Below are positions 1 to 8,029 of a DNA stretch of 64,000 bases, one piece after another (positions within the stretch are counted from its first letter, which is position 1; each line of letters starts with the position of its first letter). A program made the translations under genes and the position numbers. The stretch is from Amycolatopsis sp. cg9 (GTDB lineage Bacteria > Actinomycetota > Actinomycetes > Mycobacteriales > Pseudonocardiaceae): NCBI RefSeq assembly GCF_041346945.1, contig NZ_CP166850.1:2170001-2234000 (forward strand). Direction: 5' to 3'. The notes beneath the pieces are model-generated. The model did not search any database and was not told where the DNA came from. It saw only the letters and a program-made list of their open reading frames with translations.

Positions 1-1050
1 GTCGGCCTGAGCGCCGAAGGCAGGCTGCGGGCGAGCGTCCTCGGGCAACCGTCCGGCGACCCGTCCGCCGCGGACGTCCGGACCGCGCTGCACTGGTACG
101 CCAAGTCCGCGGACCGCGGCAGTATCTTCGGCGCCTTCCACGTCGGCCGGGTCCACGAGGAGCACTTCGGCGACCCCGACGAGGCCCTCAAGTGGTACGA
201 GAGGGCCGCCACCGGCGGTCACGGAGGCGCGCGGGCGAGCTTGGAAGGGCTGCGGCGCCGGCTGGCGCTGGGCCTCGGCGCGCTCAGGGGCCACGCACCT
301 TTCGAACGCCCACCGTCGGAGCACGACCCGAGCGAAGGAGAAGCCATGCCCGCAGACACCGAATACGCGCGCTGGACCAAGGCGGAATTCGGCAGCGAGC
401 CGCAAGCCGTCGCCTTCTGCCTCGGCGACTTGGAGGAAGCGTGCGGCGGCCAGTACGGGGAGTGGGGCACGCTGGCCGAAGAAGAGGTCGTGGCGATCCT
501 CGGCCACTTCTGCCGCCTGATGCCCGCGCGGGCCCACCTGTCCGCGGTCGCGTTCGAGTACTACGACCGGATCGGCGAAGGGAACCTGCGCGCGTTCGCG
601 GCGCGGCTGCGCTCGCCCGGAGCCCCGGATCCCGCGGAGTTCGCCCCCGTCTGGTCGTGGCAGCGCGCCGAAAACCGGGTCAGCACGGCGGAAAACTTCT
701 ACGGGTTCAAGCTCTCGGTGCAGGACTACGACTGGACGACGTCCCTGCTCGGCGACCTCATCGGGCACCTGATGGGCGACGAGGAACCCGATGCCGGACT
801 CCGCGAGACGATCTTCCACCTGCGACTGCTCGCCCGCGCGATGACGAAGCGGCGCGACCTGGCCACCCCGCCGAGTTCCGGCCGGGACTGGACGTGGTTC
901 TCCCTGCTGCTCACCCCGGAGCAGTTCGCGGTGCTCGTCCGCGTCGCCGCCACCGCGTCACAGGCGAAGAACGCCGAAGCCGACTTCCGCGAGTTCTGGC
1001 AGCGCGTCCACCACGCCCTCGAGACGGCGAACGTCGAGCCGTTCGAGTAG
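1..1050 (+). CDS. Sel1-repeat protein with uncharacterised C-terminal domain (5' partial)
   Basis: The frame is open from the first base to a TAG at 1048-1050, so the true start lies upstream. The first ~80 visible codons contain two Sel1-like repeats (HWYAKSADRGS and KWYERAATGGHGGARASL), helical TPR-like repeats that usually mediate protein-protein contacts. The remaining ~235 residues are helical, rich in Trp and acidic residues, and match no family I know. A strong internal Shine-Dalgarno sequence (GAAGGAG) precedes an in-frame ATG at 346, so a shorter 234-aa product is possible and the annotation could be split. It lies just upstream of, and convergent with, the EACC1 gene; a role in the same caspase-linked system is inference only. 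Confidence 0.7.
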   Translation, partial: VGLSAEGRLRASVLGQPSGDPSAADVRTALHWYAKSADRGSIFGAFHVGRVHEEHFGDPDEALKWYERAATGGHGGARASLEGLRRRLALGLGALRGHAPFERPPSEHDPSEGEAMPADTEYARWTKAEFGSEPQAVAFCLGDLEEACGGQYGEWGTLAEEEVVAILGHFCRLMPARAHLSAVAFEYYDRIGEGNLRAFAARLRSPGAPDPAEFAPVWSWQRAENRVSTAENFYGFKLSVQDYDWTTSLLGDLIGHLMGDEEPDAGLRETIFHLRLLARAMTKRRDLATPPSSGRDWTWFSLLLTPEQFAVLVRVAATASQAKNAEADFREFWQRVHHALETANVEPFE

Positions 1051-1193
1051 CGGCCCCTGGCCGACGGGGCGCGAAATGACCGGCGCGTCAGCCTCCGGTG
1101 GTTCATGATCCAACTTGCCCTCTAAAATGAGGGGTTGGTGAACCGAGGCACCAAGGGGGAATGCGAAAGCCATGGCAACCAAAGGACCGCGAT

Positions 1194-1553
1194 TCAGGGC
1201 CGGCCGTCCCGCATGAAAGCCTCGATGATCTCCAGGTCACGTCGGCCGCGGGCACCATTGATCTCCAGTGACCGGCCGTCCTTGCGGATCACCAGGGAAC
1301 GCCCGTTGGCCCGGTTGACCCAATCGCGCAGCGTACGGCCCAGGATGATCAGCACCGGAGACGAACTGAGGGTGACGACCAGCGAGGTCACCGTCGCCGC
1401 ATCAACTCCCTTGGCCCCCGGCGGCACGGCCCCGGTGGAAGCGAACTCGACAGCGTCGACATCGAGTCCAAGCAGTTCTTGGCGCAACTGCCGGGCCTGT
1501 TCGTCGGCGACCGCCGGATCGTCGTCGAGCACCGTCAGGAAAACGTCCGTCAC
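1194..1553 (-). CDS. Effector-associated constant component (EACC1-like) small protein
   Basis: A 119-aa protein. Its features fit the EACC1 family, small proteins described beside caspase or trypsin-like proteases and NTPase modules in bacterial conflict systems: an N-terminal beta-strand (DVFLTVLDDD), a central GAKGVDAAT segment, a hydrophobic helix (LIILGRTLRDWV) and a C-terminal beta-hairpin plus helix (SLVIRKDGRSLEI, then DLEIIEAFM). The GTG start at 1553 is chosen because it gives the usual N-terminus; the frame continues upstream to 1622, and GGAGG sits immediately before this GTG, so the transcript may be leaderless. It is divergent from the caspase gene with 48 bp between starts. The molecular function of EACC1 is unknown; it is thought to be an adaptor between sensor and effector. 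Confidence 0.75.
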   Translation of the reverse strand: MTDVFLTVLDDDPAVADEQARQLRQELLGLDVDAVEFASTGAVPPGAKGVDAATVTSLVVTLSSSPVLIILGRTLRDWVNRANGRSLVIRKDGRSLEINGARGRRDLEIIEAFMRDGRP

Positions 1554-1601
1554 CCTCCGAACGATATAGCACGCGAACCGGATCCAGCAGGTACTCACAC
1601 C
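1554..1601. promoter_or_regulatory. Shared divergent promoter region of EACC1 and caspase genes
   Basis: These 48 bp separate the two divergent starts and include AT-richer stretches (gatatagc at 1563-1570). Neither start has a convincing upstream Shine-Dalgarno at normal spacing, so both may be leaderless, and a single regulator could control both. This is inferred from layout only. Confidence 0.35.
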
Positions 1602-3122
1602 GTGAAGACACCCGGAAGCCACACCGCCCCGGCCGGGCGCCGGCTAGCTCTGCTCATCGCCTGTGACGAATATGCGGACCCGGGGCTGGGGTCACTGCGC
1701 GGGCCGGCCCGAGACGTCGACGAGCTGAACGCGGTCCTCGGCGATCCCGGAATCGGGGACTTCACCGTGACCGTTCTGGCCAACCGCTCGGCGCACGAGG
1801 TCCGGATAGCGATCAACCGGCTGTTCGCCACGGCGGCCAGGAATGACCTGCTGCTGCTCCACATCTCCGGGCACGGCGTCAAGGACGCAGCCGGCCGGTT
1901 GCACTTCGCGGCCGCCGACACCTCTCTCGAGCTGCTGTCCGCAACGGGCATCTCGGCGGATTTCGTCCGTGACGAGGTCGACCGAAGCCCGGCCCGTCAG
2001 GTAGCGCTGTGGTTGGACTGCTGCTTCAGCGGCGCCTTCCCAGCTGGACTCGTCCCGAAGTCAGGCGGCCGGGTTGATGTAGTGGACCAATTGTCGACCG
2101 GTGACAGCCGCGGCTGTCTGGTGATGACGGCGTCGAACCACGTCGAGCACGCTTTCGAGCTCGGCGCCGACGCTGCCCCAGCCGCACCCACGGCGCCGTC
2201 GTTCTTCACCGAGGCGATCATCGAAGGGCTGCGCAGCGGCGACGCGGACCTCGACTCCGACGGCCAGATCGAAGCCGGCGAGCTCTACACCTACGTGCGC
2301 GAACGCGTCCGAGCACGCACCCCGCACCAGACCCCGACCCGCAGCGACCGAGTGAGCGGCCCGGTCTACCTCGCGTACAGCCGGAAGAGCCCGCCGCTAC
2401 CGCGCGGGCTCGACCCCGAGCTCCGCACCGGGCTGCAGAGCAAACACGCGACCATCCGCAGAGGCGCCTTCCGCGCCCTGAACAACGCCGCCGACGACGG
2501 TGACCCCGCCGCGATCGAGGCCCTGCGCGTCCTGGACGAGTTCACTCTCCCGCCGGTTCTCTCGACGACGGCCACCGCCGGTGAAGGTCCACCGCCCTCG
2601 CCACGGGGACGTCGGCGCGCGATGCTCGCCATCGGAGCTGCGACCGTTGCCGTCGCGGTGGTGGCGACCGTCCTGGTGAAATTGCTCGGCGCCGGCAGCG
2701 ACCATGTCGTCGGCACCGCCTTGCCCGCGAGCAACCTCCCGCAGACAGGCGTCGGCGAATTACCGACTCGCTTGACCTCGAGCCCGTCCAGCGCGACGTC
2801 GACACCACCCAGTACGTCCGCCGACGCATCGGCGAAGTGGGTTACCGTGCGCGTCTACAACAACACCACCGTCAAGGGATTGGCCGAAAAAGCGGCCGAT
2901 GACCTGCGCGCGAGGGGCTGGAACGTCGCCGAGGTGATGAACTACTCCCAGGGAGTTCTTCCCAAGACCACCGCGTATTACCGGCCCGGAACGGACGAAG
3001 AAACCGCGGCCAAACAAATTGAGGCCGAAAACCACCTCCCGGCCGAACCCCGCTTCGCCGCGATCGAGAACGCGAGTCCGGGAGTGATCATCATCGTGAC
3101 CAGCGACTACGCGAATTCGTAG
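1602..3122 (+). CDS. Caspase-family (C14) protease with TM helix and extracytoplasmic LytR_C domain
   Basis: 506 aa from the GTG at 1602. Residues ~13-265 form a peptidase C14 domain: catalytic His91 lies in HISGHG and catalytic Cys141 in LDCCFSG, followed by the family motif DLDSDGQIEAGELYTYV (about 216-232). After a helical linker, residues 340-363 form one hydrophobic helix preceded by RGRRR, which by the positive-inside rule places the protease in the cytoplasm. A Ser/Thr/Pro-rich stretch (~385-410) leads to residues 413-503, which resemble the LytR_C domain (VTVRVYNNTTVKGLAEKAADDL; GVIIIVTSDY). That domain normally ends LCP cell-wall ligases and lies outside the membrane. The architecture suggests envelope sensing coupled to proteolysis. 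The substrate is unknown. It is divergent from EACC1. Confidence 0.88.
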   Translation: MKTPGSHTAPAGRRLALLIACDEYADPGLGSLRGPARDVDELNAVLGDPGIGDFTVTVLANRSAHEVRIAINRLFATAARNDLLLLHISGHGVKDAAGRLHFAAADTSLELLSATGISADFVRDEVDRSPARQVALWLDCCFSGAFPAGLVPKSGGRVDVVDQLSTGDSRGCLVMTASNHVEHAFELGADAAPAAPTAPSFFTEAIIEGLRSGDADLDSDGQIEAGELYTYVRERVRARTPHQTPTRSDRVSGPVYLAYSRKSPPLPRGLDPELRTGLQSKHATIRRGAFRALNNAADDGDPAAIEALRVLDEFTLPPVLSTTATAGEGPPPSPRGRRRAMLAIGAATVAVAVVATVLVKLLGAGSDHVVGTALPASNLPQTGVGELPTRLTSSPSSATSTPPSTSADASAKWVTVRVYNNTTVKGLAEKAADDLRARGWNVAEVMNYSQGVLPKTTAYYRPGTDEETAAKQIEAENHLPAEPRFAAIENASPGVIIIVTSDYANS

Positions 3123-3235
3123 GCCCGACGACTCTGGCAGCACTACCTCGCGCCTCCGTCCCGGCCACCCGCCGACGACCGGCCGAACCGAGGTCCGGGC
3201 GCCCCTGGTCGACGTGATCGACACCACAAGCGACA

Positions 3236-4375
3236 ATGGAGGACGTGACCGCCACCCTGAGCAAGCCCACCCTGAAGATCGGCCCCTACCAGGTCGATCC
3301 CCCAGTCGTGCTCGCTCCCATGGCCGGCATCACCAACGTCGCCTTCCGCCGGCTCTGCGCCGAGTACGGCGCCGGCATCTACGTCTGCGAAATGATCACC
3401 GCCCGCGCCGTCGTCGAACGGCACCCCGGGACCATGCACATGATGACCTTCGGCGAGCACGAAAAGCCCAGGTCCATGCAGCTCTACGGCGTCGACCCCA
3501 AGACCATGGCCGAAGCCGTCCGCATCATCGTCGGCGAGGGGCTCGCCGACCACGTCGACTCCAACTTCGGCTGCCCGGTCGCGAAGGTGACGCGCAAGGG
3601 CGGTGGGGCGGCGCTGCCGTTCAAGCGGAAGCTGTTCGAAGCCATCGTGCGCGAGTCCGCGAAGGCCGCCGGGGACGTGCCGTTCACCGTGAAGTTCCGG
3701 ATCGGCATCGACGACGACCACCGCACCTTCCTCGACGCCGGCCGCATCGCCGAAGCCGAGGGGGCCGCCGCCGTCAGCCTGCACGCGCGGACCGCCGCGC
3801 AGCGGTACTCCGGCCAGGCCGACTGGACGAAGATCGCCGAGCTCAAGGAAGCCGTCACCAGCATCCCGGTGCTCGGCAACGGCGACATCTTCAGCGCCGA
3901 CGACGCCCTCCGCATGGTCGCCGAAACGGGCTGCGACGGCGTCGTCGTCGGCCGCGGCTGCCTGGGGCGGCCGTGGCTGTTCGGCGAGCTCGAAGCCGCC
4001 TTCAAGGGGACCGAAATCCCGACCCCGCCGAACCTCGGCGAAGTCGCGAAGGTGCTGCGCCGCCACACCGAGCTGCTCGTCGAGCACGACGGTCACGACA
4101 AGGCCATGCGCGACATCCGCAAGCACATGGCCTGGTACCTGATGGGCTTCCCGGTCGGCTCCGAGCTGCGTCGCGGCTTCGCGATGCTGTCGAGCATGGC
4201 CCAGCTGGACGACCTGATCGCCCAGCTCGACCACTCGGCGCCGTTCCCCGAAGCCGCCACCGGCCCCCGCGGCCGTCAGGGCTCACCGGGCAAGGTCACG
4301 CTGCCGCACGGCTGGCTCGACGACCCGGACGACGACTGCGTCCCCGAAGCGGAAGACATGCACTCAGGCGGCTGA
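3236..4375 (+). CDS. dusB: tRNA-dihydrouridine synthase DusB
   Basis: FMN- and NADPH-dependent enzyme that reduces uridine to dihydrouridine in the tRNA D-loop. 379 aa, normal for actinobacterial DusB. Seen: the flavin-barrel start VLAPMAGITNVAFRRLC (~25-41), the catalytic cysteine Cys113 in SNFGCPV, TRKGGGAAL after it, KFRIGID, the RYSGQADW motif and the GNGDI/GVVVGRG FMN-phosphate loop. The ATG at 3236 overlaps a GGAGG that could instead serve a GTG at 3245, three codons downstream, so the exact N-terminus is uncertain. In M. tuberculosis dusB (Rv0823c) directly neighbours an LCP gene; here ~11 kb of other genes lie between. Confidence 0.95.
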   Translation: MEDVTATLSKPTLKIGPYQVDPPVVLAPMAGITNVAFRRLCAEYGAGIYVCEMITARAVVERHPGTMHMMTFGEHEKPRSMQLYGVDPKTMAEAVRIIVGEGLADHVDSNFGCPVAKVTRKGGGAALPFKRKLFEAIVRESAKAAGDVPFTVKFRIGIDDDHRTFLDAGRIAEAEGAAAVSLHARTAAQRYSGQADWTKIAELKEAVTSIPVLGNGDIFSADDALRMVAETGCDGVVVGRGCLGRPWLFGELEAAFKGTEIPTPPNLGEVAKVLRRHTELLVEHDGHDKAMRDIRKHMAWYLMGFPVGSELRRGFAMLSSMAQLDDLIAQLDHSAPFPEAATGPRGRQGSPGKVTLPHGWLDDPDDDCVPEAEDMHSGG

Positions 4376-4679
4376 GGCTCGCCCCGAACAGCAGCACCCC
4401 GAGCGGGACGTGCACGGCGGTGACGTGCGCGATCCCCAGCGCCACCTGGGCCAGCACGAGCCCGAGGAAGACCACCGCGAACAGGATCGGCCGCGGCGAG
4501 CCGCCGCCCGACTTCCACCCCAGGACCGCGGCCACCACCTGCACCACCGCGACGACGAACACCGTGTACGCCGCCGCGCTGTGCAGCGAATGCCCGCTCC
4601 GGGTGGTGAGCAGCAAGCCGGCGGTGACCGCCGAGAGGAAGACCGCCAGGGTCTGCAAGACGCGCAAGAACGTTCCCAT
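4296..4679 (-). CDS. Small four-helix integral membrane protein
   Basis: 127 aa from the ATG at 4679. Four hydrophobic segments are visible: RVLQTLAVFLSAVTAGLLL, AAYTVFVVAVVQVVAAVL, PILFAVVFLGLVLAQVALGI and AVHVPLGVLLFGASL. Histidines lie near helices 2, 3 and 4 (HSLHS, AHVTAVH). The pattern resembles small cytochrome b561/DoxX-like membrane proteins, but no family can be named with confidence. The 3' end overlaps the end of dusB by 80 bp in the convergent direction. The last ~25 residues are Arg-rich and may be real cytoplasmic tail. Confidence 0.6.
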   Translation of the reverse strand: MGTFLRVLQTLAVFLSAVTAGLLLTTRSGHSLHSAAAYTVFVVAVVQVVAAVLGWKSGGGSPRPILFAVVFLGLVLAQVALGIAHVTAVHVPLGVLLFGASLSRLSACLPLRGRSRRPGRRASRAAA

Positions 4680-4788
4680 GCCCACCCGACGACGCAGCCC
4701 CGCGGAACGTGAGGCCGTGACATCTGTCAGGCCGAAGTCGTGGCGGACGGCATCCGTCCCGGAACCCCCGCCGCGACAAGCTTTCCGC

Positions 4789-5439
4789 ATGACGAAGAAC
4801 GGTTCCCCGCTCCAGACCCTGGCCATCGAAATCGCCGTCCCGATCGGCGTCTACTACGGGCTCCACGCGCTCGGCGCCAGCGTCTTCCTCTCGCTCGCCC
4901 TCAGCGGTGTGGTCCCCCTCGCCCGGACGCTCCACCAGTTCGCCAAGGACCGCACCCTCAACGGCCTCGCGCTGGTCGTGCTGGTCACGAACGTGGTCGG
5001 CATGCTGCTGACGTTCGTCTCCGGCGACGCCCGGATGATGATCGCGAAGGACTCGATCGGCAGCGGCATCACCGGGCTGGTCATCCTCGTCTCCGCGTTC
5101 ACCGCGGCGCCGATCATGACCAAGACGATCCAGCCGTTCCTCACCCGCGGCAAGGCGGCGAACGAAGCCGCGTGGGACCGCCTGAGCGGCACCCCTCGAT
5201 TCCAGCGGATCATGCGCCACACCAGCGTCATCTGGGGGATCGGGTTCGTGCTCGAGTCCGCCGCCCGCGTGATCGGCGCCTTCACGCTGCCGATCGAAAC
5301 CATGGTGTGGCTGAGCACCGTCATCTTCGTGGGCGCCTTCGCGCTGATGATGGTCATCGGCGGGAAGGTCGCCGAGCGGGCGGGCAAGCTGATCGTCGCC
5401 GAGGCGAACGCGGACGTCCGGCCGCTCGTCGCCGCTTGA
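4789..5439 (+). CDS. VC0807-family-like integral membrane protein
   Basis: 216 aa from the ATG at 4789. The opening (LAIEIAVPIGVYYGLHALG) and the pattern of five or six hydrophobic helices resemble the VC0807/DUF3159-type membrane proteins related to intracellular septation protein A. Helices include VFLSLALSGVVPL, LALVVLVTNVVGMLLTFV, GITGLVILVSAFTAAPI, VIWGIGFVLESAARVIGAF and MVWLSTVIFVGAFALMMVI, and a cytoplasmic loop carries RGKAANEAAWDRL. Function is unknown for the family. It stands alone: divergent from the small membrane protein upstream and followed after ~30 bp by the GntR gene, so readthrough into that operon is possible. Confidence 0.7.
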   Translation: MTKNGSPLQTLAIEIAVPIGVYYGLHALGASVFLSLALSGVVPLARTLHQFAKDRTLNGLALVVLVTNVVGMLLTFVSGDARMMIAKDSIGSGITGLVILVSAFTAAPIMTKTIQPFLTRGKAANEAAWDRLSGTPRFQRIMRHTSVIWGIGFVLESAARVIGAFTLPIETMVWLSTVIFVGAFALMMVIGGKVAERAGKLIVAEANADVRPLVAA

Positions 5440-5457
5440 CCTGCGACAACGCCAGGG

Positions 5458-5479
5458 TGTACAGGTGTGTACATGTACA
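5458..5479 (+). promoter_or_regulatory. Candidate GntR operator: three TGTACA half-sites at the gntR start
   Basis: TGTACA occurs at 5458-5463, 5468-5473 and 5474-5479. The first two are exactly 10 bp apart (one helical turn), and the last two overlap the start codon of the GntR-family gene. GntR/UTRA regulators usually bind short palindromes near their own promoters, so this is the likely autoregulatory site for the whole operon. Binding itself is inferred. Confidence 0.6.
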
Positions 5480-6165
5480 GCAAGCGGCAGCAGCTGGTCG
5501 GCGACCTCACCGACCTGATCCGCTCCGGGCGGCTCGCCAACGGCGAACGCCTCCCCGGCGAGAACCAGCTCGCCCTGCGCTACCAGGTCAGCCGCGGCAC
5601 GGTCCGCAGCGCGCTGTCCGAACTGCAGCAGCTCGAACTCATCTCCACGCAGGCCGGCGTCGGGTCGTTCGTCACCTTCGACGGCGTCCAGCTCGACCAG
5701 CGGATCGGCTGGGCCCGCGCGCTCGCCGACGCCGGCGCGCCGGTCACCACCGAGCTCCTCGGCATCGAAACCGTCCGGGACCAGGCGCTCCACGAGGAGT
5801 TCGGGCCGGAGACCTACGTCGCCGTGCGGCGGCTGCGGCGGGAGCGCGACCGCGGGGTTTCCCTGGAAACCGCCACCGTGCCCGCCGTCGGGCCGCTCGC
5901 CGACCTCCCCGGGACCGGCCTGCGGGACGGCTCCCTCACCAAGACCCTCGAAGCCGCCGGCCTGGTCTCCGTCGGCGGCGACCAGTGGATCAGCACCGAA
6001 CGCCTGGACGCCTGCGCCGCCGAACTCCTCGGCCGCAGCATCGGCGAGCTCTTCCTCCGCGCCGAGCGCACCTCGGTCGACGTCGAGGGCAGGCTGGTCG
6101 AGCGGGTGGTCAGCCTGCTCGACCCGGACCGCTTCCAGTTCCACCTCACCTTCGGACACCGGTGA
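5473..6165 (+). CDS. GntR-family transcriptional regulator (HutC/UTRA type)
   Basis: 230 aa from the ATG at 5473 (a GTG at 5467 is an equal alternative two codons upstream). Residues ~5-70 are a winged helix: LIRSGRLANGERLPGENQLA then YQVSRGTVRSALSELQQLELI, with the wing STQAGVGSFV. Residues ~80-228 form a UTRA ligand-binding domain, which in HutC-type regulators senses a small molecule such as a sugar phosphate or nucleoside derivative. It is the first gene of an operon in which consecutive genes overlap by 4 bp, so it probably represses the ADP-ribosylglycohydrolase, PfkB, permease and hydrolase genes until the substrate appears. The ligand is not known. Confidence 0.88.
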   Translation: MYSKRQQLVGDLTDLIRSGRLANGERLPGENQLALRYQVSRGTVRSALSELQQLELISTQAGVGSFVTFDGVQLDQRIGWARALADAGAPVTTELLGIETVRDQALHEEFGPETYVAVRRLRRERDRGVSLETATVPAVGPLADLPGTGLRDGSLTKTLEAAGLVSVGGDQWISTERLDACAAELLGRSIGELFLRAERTSVDVEGRLVERVVSLLDPDRFQFHLTFGHR

Positions 6166-7157
6166 ACGCGCGGGACCGGGCGCTCGGCGCGTTCACCGGG
6201 CTGGCGGTCGGCGACGCGCTCGGGATGCCGACGCAGTCGATGTCCCGCGCCGCGATCGCCGCCACCTACGGGCCGGTCACCGGCCTGCTGACCGCCGTCG
6301 CCGAGCAGCCGATCGCGCCGTCGATGCCCGCCGGGTCGGTCACCGACGACACCGAGCAGGCCGTCCTGCTGGCCCGGCTGCTCATCGACGGCCGCGGCAC
6401 CATCGAGCCGCACGTCTTCGCCGACGCCCTGCTCATCTGGGAAGCGGACATGGTCCGCCGCGGCTCCGCCGACCTGCTCGGACCGTCGACGAAACGCGCG
6501 CTCTCGCAGCTGCAGGACGGCGTCCCGGCCGACGAAGCCGGCCGCACCGGGACGACCAACGGCGCCGCCATGCGGGTCACGCCGGTCGGCATCGCCACGC
6601 CGTCCGAAGACCTGCACCGCCTGGTCGACGCCGTCGTCGCGACCGCGCGGGTCACGCACAACACCAGCCTGGGCATCGCGTCCGCCGCCGCGGTCGCGGC
6701 CGCCGTCTCCGCCGGGGTCGACGGCGCGAGCCTGGCCGAAGCGCTCGACGCGGGTGAGCGCGCCGCCGTCGTCGGTGGAGAACGCGGGCACTGGGCGCCC
6801 GGCGGCGAGATCGCCGCCCGGATCCGCTGGGCCCGCGGCTGGGTGCGGGGCATGGCCCCGGCCGCCGTCGCCGACGCGGTCGCCCGGGTGATCGGCACTT
6901 CGGTCGCGTCCCAGGAGTCCGTCGTGGCCGCGTTCGCGCTGGCCGAGGCCATGGGCGACGACCCGCCGTCGGCGTTGCGGCTGGCCGCCGGGCTGGGTGG
7001 CGACACGGACACCGTGGCCGCGATCTGCGGGGCGATGCTCGGGGCCGCGCACGGCGCCGACGCCTTCCGGCCCGACGTCGTCGAGACGGTGCTCAGCGTG
7101 AACCGCCTGGAATTCGGTCCGCTGATCGACGAGCTCCTCAAGCTGCGCCGGCGATGA
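6162..7157 (+). CDS. ADP-ribosylglycohydrolase family protein
   Basis: 331 aa from the GTG at 6162, overlapping the gntR stop as GTGA. The family cleaves N- or O-glycosidic bonds to ADP-ribose with two Mg ions. Metal-binding signatures are present: GLAVGDALGMP (~12-22), VTDDTEQAV (~62-70) and GLGGDTDTVAAICGAMLG near the C-terminus, which supplies the DTD metal ligands. Length is typical. Placed between a UTRA regulator and a PfkB sugar kinase with a nucleobase-type permease, it more likely acts in catabolism of a ribosylated small molecule than in removing ADP-ribose from proteins; that is inference. A DraG-type regulatory role is less likely because no DraT or nitrogenase gene is near. Confidence 0.88.
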   Translation: MNARDRALGAFTGLAVGDALGMPTQSMSRAAIAATYGPVTGLLTAVAEQPIAPSMPAGSVTDDTEQAVLLARLLIDGRGTIEPHVFADALLIWEADMVRRGSADLLGPSTKRALSQLQDGVPADEAGRTGTTNGAAMRVTPVGIATPSEDLHRLVDAVVATARVTHNTSLGIASAAAVAAAVSAGVDGASLAEALDAGERAAVVGGERGHWAPGGEIAARIRWARGWVRGMAPAAVADAVARVIGTSVASQESVVAAFALAEAMGDDPPSALRLAAGLGGDTDTVAAICGAMLGAAHGADAFRPDVVETVLSVNRLEFGPLIDELLKLRRR

Positions 7158-8029
7158 CCGGCCGGCTGGTGCACACCGGGCAGGTCGTCCTCGACCTGGT
7201 CATGGCGGTACCGGCCCTGCCACCGCCGGGCGGCGACGTCCTGGCGACCTCGACGAACCTCCTGCCCGGCGGCGGGTTCAACGTGCTGGCCGCGGCCGCG
7301 CGCTCCGGTGCGCGTGCGCTCTACGCGGGCACCCACGGCACCGGTCCGCTGGGGAACCTCGCGCGGGCCGCGCTGGCCGCCGAAGGCGTCGAACTGGCCC
7401 ACGAACCGACGCCCGAGCTGGACACCGGCGTCGTCGTCGCGCTGGTCGACGCGAGTGGCGAGCGCACTTTCGCGACCGGTACCGGCGCCGAAGGACGGCT
7501 GTCGCCCGCGCTGCTCGACCGGGTCCTCCCAAATGATGACGACGTGGTGTACGTGACTGGCTACAGTTTGTTGCACGAGACCAATCGCAGGGCTCTCGCC
7601 GGGTGGCTGCCCAAGCTGCCCGGCTCGAGGATCCTGTTCGACCCCGGCCCGCTGGTGGCCGAAATCAACCCTGGAGACCTTCATGACTTACTGTCCATTG
7701 TAGACATCTTGAGCTGCAACGTCCGAGAAGCCGATGTGCTCGGCGAGCTTCCGCCCGTCGCCATCGTCCGCGAGGGCGCGAAGGGCTGCCTCGTCCACGA
7801 GCACGGCCGGACCACCGAGGTCCCCGGCTTCGCGGTCGACGCCGTGGACACCAACGGCGCCGGCGACACGCACTGCGGCGTGCTGGCCGCGGAGCTGCTG
7901 CGCGGCAGTACCCTCCTCGACGCCGCCGTGCGCGCCAACGCGGCGGCCGCGCTTTCGGTGACCCGGCACGGCCCGGCGACGGCGCCGGACCGATCGGAGA
8001 TCGACCACTGGGTGGAGGCCATGACATGA
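7154..8029 (+). CDS. PfkB-family carbohydrate/nucleoside kinase
   Basis: 291 aa; its ATG overlaps the previous stop (ATGA). The ribokinase fold is clear: PGGGFNVLAAAARSG (~38-52) is the substrate-binding N-terminal motif and DTNGAGDTHCG (232-242) the ATP/anion-hole motif with catalytic base Asp238. Pathway logic suggests phosphorylation of a pentose or nucleoside released or imported by its neighbours. Ribokinase, pseudouridine kinase and adenosine-type kinases share these motifs and cannot be told apart here. Translational coupling on both sides shows it is part of the GntR operon. Confidence 0.9.
   Translation: MTGRLVHTGQVVLDLVMAVPALPPPGGDVLATSTNLLPGGGFNVLAAAARSGARALYAGTHGTGPLGNLARAALAAEGVELAHEPTPELDTGVVVALVDASGERTFATGTGAEGRLSPALLDRVLPNDDDVVYVTGYSLLHETNRRALAGWLPKLPGSRILFDPGPLVAEINPGDLHDLLSIVDILSCNVREADVLGELPPVAIVREGAKGCLVHEHGRTTEVPGFAVDAVDTNGAGDTHCGVLAAELLRGSTLLDAAVRANAAAALSVTRHGPATAPDRSEIDHWVEAMT

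Noticed and set aside
1172..1216. 14-codon ORF before the EACC1 stop, with a purine-rich stretch upstream
   Set aside because: Too short and without any recognised motif; it runs into the 3' end of the EACC1 gene on the other strand.
3214..5439. 741-codon plus-strand open frame across dusB and the membrane protein gene
   Set aside because: Only its last 216 codons (from 4789) look like a protein; the first part is an Arg-rich shadow of dusB.
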